A DNA stretch of 64,000 nt from Lithodes maja (taxonomy: Eukaryota; Arthropoda; Malacostraca; Decapoda; Lithodidae): assembly GCA_037953745.1 (NCBI GenBank), contig JBAKBP010003140.1:95744-159743 (forward strand), read 5' to 3'. How positions within the stretch are numbered: position 1 is the stretch's first letter; each line of letters starts with the position of its first letter. This document shows, in pieces, positions 61,465-64,000 of the stretch. Position numbers and translations under genes: made by a program. A model generated the notes under the pieces. The model had not been told where the DNA came from and searched no databases. It was given only the letters and a program-made list of their open reading frames with translations.

Positions 61465-62925
61465 ATGAGAAAGAATAATTGTCTAGATAGGGTAAATTAC
61501 CGTATTGGTACATCAGATAGGAATAGAAAATTTCAGTCACAGGATTTTAATTGTACTGCTAGTAGAAATATTGAAGGTGTAACAGAAGATGGGAATTCAG
61601 TTAGAAATAAAGGTAAATCCGATACCAGTAAAATAAATTCATTGCGATTATATTATACAAACTGTAGGAGTATATGTAACAAAATGGATGAACTTAGAGC
61701 ACTTGTTAGCAACGAAAATATAGACGTTATAGCACTGACTGAAATATGGATTAATACAGAATCAAGACATTTTTTAGCAGAATTCCATATACCAGGATAT
61801 AGTTTGTTTAAACGCGACCGAACAAGTAGGAGGGGCGGCGGAATAGCAGTGTTTGTCAGGAGTTCTTTAAAAAGCTGTATTAAATCAGGTATTATACTAA
61901 ATACTGATAACTAAAGTGTTTGGGTAGAGGTTAGCGAAGGTAGTGAGACTATAATTTTTGGAGTTATTTATAGACCACCAAAAATGAGTAGAAACGAAGG
62001 TACAGCTTTATGGCAGGAAGTGAAAATAGCATCAAGGTTTAGCAATGTGTGTATTATGGGGGATTTTATTTTTCCGAATATTGATTGGCAGCATCAAATC
62101 GGTGACTCAGATTCAAAAGAGTGTATTGAGGCGGTACAGGATAGTTTTTTTATTTCAATTCATAGACTCGCCTACTAGAGGTAATAATATCCTCGATTTA
62201 GTTCTCAGTAATAATGAACAAATTATAAATAATGTAGAGATAGGAGACCAACTAGGAAATAGTGATCATAAATCAATTTATTTTAACATACAATGGACAG
62301 GAAAGGCTAAAGAGAATACGACACTTATCCCAGATTTCAGAAAAGCCAATTATGGTGGATTAAGAAGAGCCTTAAGAGTCGATCCTATGGTTAAACTATT
62401 AAGTGGACCCAGGTGCGCTAATGAACATACTCTCTCTCAGATACCTGTCTTAACTCAGGATAATTTGACAGCTACATATAATCATTTTATTTCTTCACTC
62501 CACAATGCGCAAAATAAATATATCCCCAAAAGAAAATTTAGATCAACACAGAACTAACCCAAATGGATGAATAATAGACTATTAGACCTTCTAGGAAAAA
62601 AGAGAGGAATATAGAGAAAAATTAAGAAAGGCGAAATTCACCTACTTGCTTACTATCAGAATCTATCAAGAGAGGTTAAAAAGGGTATAAGGACAGACAA
62701 AAGAAATTATGAAATCCGGATAGCCAATGACTCAAAAAATAATCCTAAGGCTTTTTACCAGCTATATAAATCTAAAGTTAGAGATAAAATAGGCCCCCTT
62801 AAAACTTCGATAGGAGAAATTACAGAAAATGATTTAGAAATGTGCAGTACATTAAATAGTCAGTTTCTATCCGTTTTCACTAATGGAAATTTGGCACAGA
62901 TTCCAGAAGTCCGTAAGGTATATAG
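61465..62925 (+). pseudogene. CR1 ORF2 endonuclease part, truncated
   Basis: LRLYYTNCRSI and ALTEIW (61465-61914), a stop, then MGDFIFPNIDW (the catalytic-site Asn of GDFN is changed to Ile), a frameshift, NSDHKSIYF, and a linker with several stops. RT is not reached because the LINE is cut at 62925 by unrelated sequence starting TGTTACG. Confidence 0.85.
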
Positions 62926-64000
62926 TGTTACGACCGGGCACTCGGGTACACTAGGGCTCTTACACAGGACTCGAGTATGGCTCGCTGCCACAACGGAAAC
63001 ACACGATCCCAACCCCAGAGTACTGCCAGCCGAACAAAAAACGCCACTACCCTCCAGAGTTCTATCTGCTATAACGGGGTATACAAGAACTCGGTACTAG
63101 CGTTTCACACAACAGACTAATAACAAGACGGGAGTTATCTAGTCTGGTCAACAATCAAACAAAGAAGAAAGTACTACAACACTAAAGAATAGTGTTGGCC
63201 GAAGCCGAAGTAATCCACCCTTGAACTAAGAACTTAAGAAGTCCTCCACCCTCTACTTCGGATCGGCACTATTACGTTACGTTAAACAATAGTCCTCGAG
63301 CATCAAGCAAGGAATCTTCTGATAAGTTAGATGCTTCTCGAATACTCATAAGAAGTAAGTATCGGATTTTGAACAGCAATTTAATGAATAACTCACTGGT
63401 AATTAAAGGCTTTAAATTGACATAAGAAGAATTATAAGAATAAGCAATAGGATATGGCAAACATTAAGAAGAAGTACTCCGACAATGCACTGGCAATAGC
63501 CTACTAAGATTGTGCTCGTGGGCCACTAATCTCTGAAGTAGCTAAGCGTGCCACACATGAAATCAATAGTGCATAAACAATAACATACATAAGGAAAGCT
63601 TCAATACTATGCTGTATCTGCTGACCGAGCAAAGTCTAGCTGGGATGTAGTAGGCTAGGAAACAATGGCTGAGCAAGCGGCTCGTAGCCTAGCGAGGTCC
63701 TTAAGGCTGTGCGGCCAAATTACGTTAATTGACGGGATGCTCTCTTGAGAGATCCAGATCACTAGTATCTGGTTCTCTCCTGGCGATCCTCTCAAAGTCA
63801 AGCAAATGAGATAGCACAGTGTTGGGTGGCAGAGGCAAAAGCCCTCACTCGCAACACAGTGCTAAACTCCCACGGTACACAGTCAGAAAGACCACCTAGG
63901 CGTTCCACGTCTCCGTTGCAATTGTACTGGTTCAACCGCAACCTAGTACTCATAGGAAATCACAACTCAGAAACCCTATCCCAGTCTAGCATTGCCTAGG
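62926..64000 (+). repeat. Putative LTR start running off the window
   Basis: LINE sequence shared with the first CR1 copy (to ATATAG at 62925) stops abruptly at TGTTACGACCGGGCACTCGG. TGTTACG is a typical gypsy LTR start. The 1075 bp to the window end hold no coding frame, as expected of a long LTR. The matching LTR and internal region would lie beyond 64000. Confidence 0.5.

Overview
This is a repeat-dominated stretch of an animal nuclear genome. The features pointing that way are introns and splice signals, poly-A-tailed LINEs, tRNA-derived SINEs, MITEs with exact target duplications, long CT/AG microsatellites and no bacterial-type operons. LINE and microsatellite composition suggests an arthropod, most likely a decapod crustacean, but that is an inference. 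The only candidate host coding sequence is one EGF-like exon of LDL-receptor type at 6947-7129. Almost everything else is mobile DNA.

Layout. 1-2.9 kb: GC-rich sequence with a tRNA-Val-like SINE and three copies of a 14-bp palindrome. 2.9-5.9 kb (minus): a LINE with an uninterrupted endonuclease-RT frame. 6.3-9.5 kb: four MITEs (hAT-type, CAGGTCT-ended, TTAA-type, TAA-type), two SINEs and the EGF-like exon. 9.6-15.2 kb: a scrambled zone with a duplicated coiled-coil cassette, head-to-head Ty3/gypsy RT fragments, and a minus-strand gypsy that has lost its integrase. 15.2-26 kb: a tandem, three-LTR array of a Ty3/gypsy-like element with an intact 1699-aa polyprotein. Its domain order is Gag-PR-IN-RT-RH, with integrase before RT as in the Gmr1 group. 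26.5-30 kb: decayed LINEs, one split by two TTAA elements.

30.8-46.4 kb is a nest of insertions. An RTE-like LINE is split by a second IN-before-RT gypsy element (31312-45797, CTAT target duplication). That element itself carries a CR1-like LINE in its 5' LTR, an I-like LINE and a TTAA MITE in gag, another TTAA MITE between protease and integrase, and a SINE in its 3' LTR. 46.9-50.4 kb: a DNA transposon with about 740-bp inverted repeats whose gene encodes an XPG/FEN1-like nuclease (possibly Academ-related). 51-54 kb: a minus-strand LINE with a SINE inside it. 54.2-54.5 kb: a Penelope-like inverted repeat. 56-57.5 kb: CT arrays and a 49-bp satellite derived from the 3' end of the 2.9-kb LINE. 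57.8-60.6 kb (minus): a piggyBac transposase pseudogene interrupted by a short retroposon with a 10-bp target duplication. 60.9-62.9 kb: a second CR1-like LINE, cut by what looks like the start of a new LTR that runs off the window.

Functionally the window is a record of serial insertion. Autonomous retrotransposons (LINE, gypsy, CR1) and DNA transposons (piggyBac, XPG-encoding) sit beside the short non-autonomous elements they could have mobilised. Insertion order can be read from target duplications and from reading frames that rejoin when the insert is removed.
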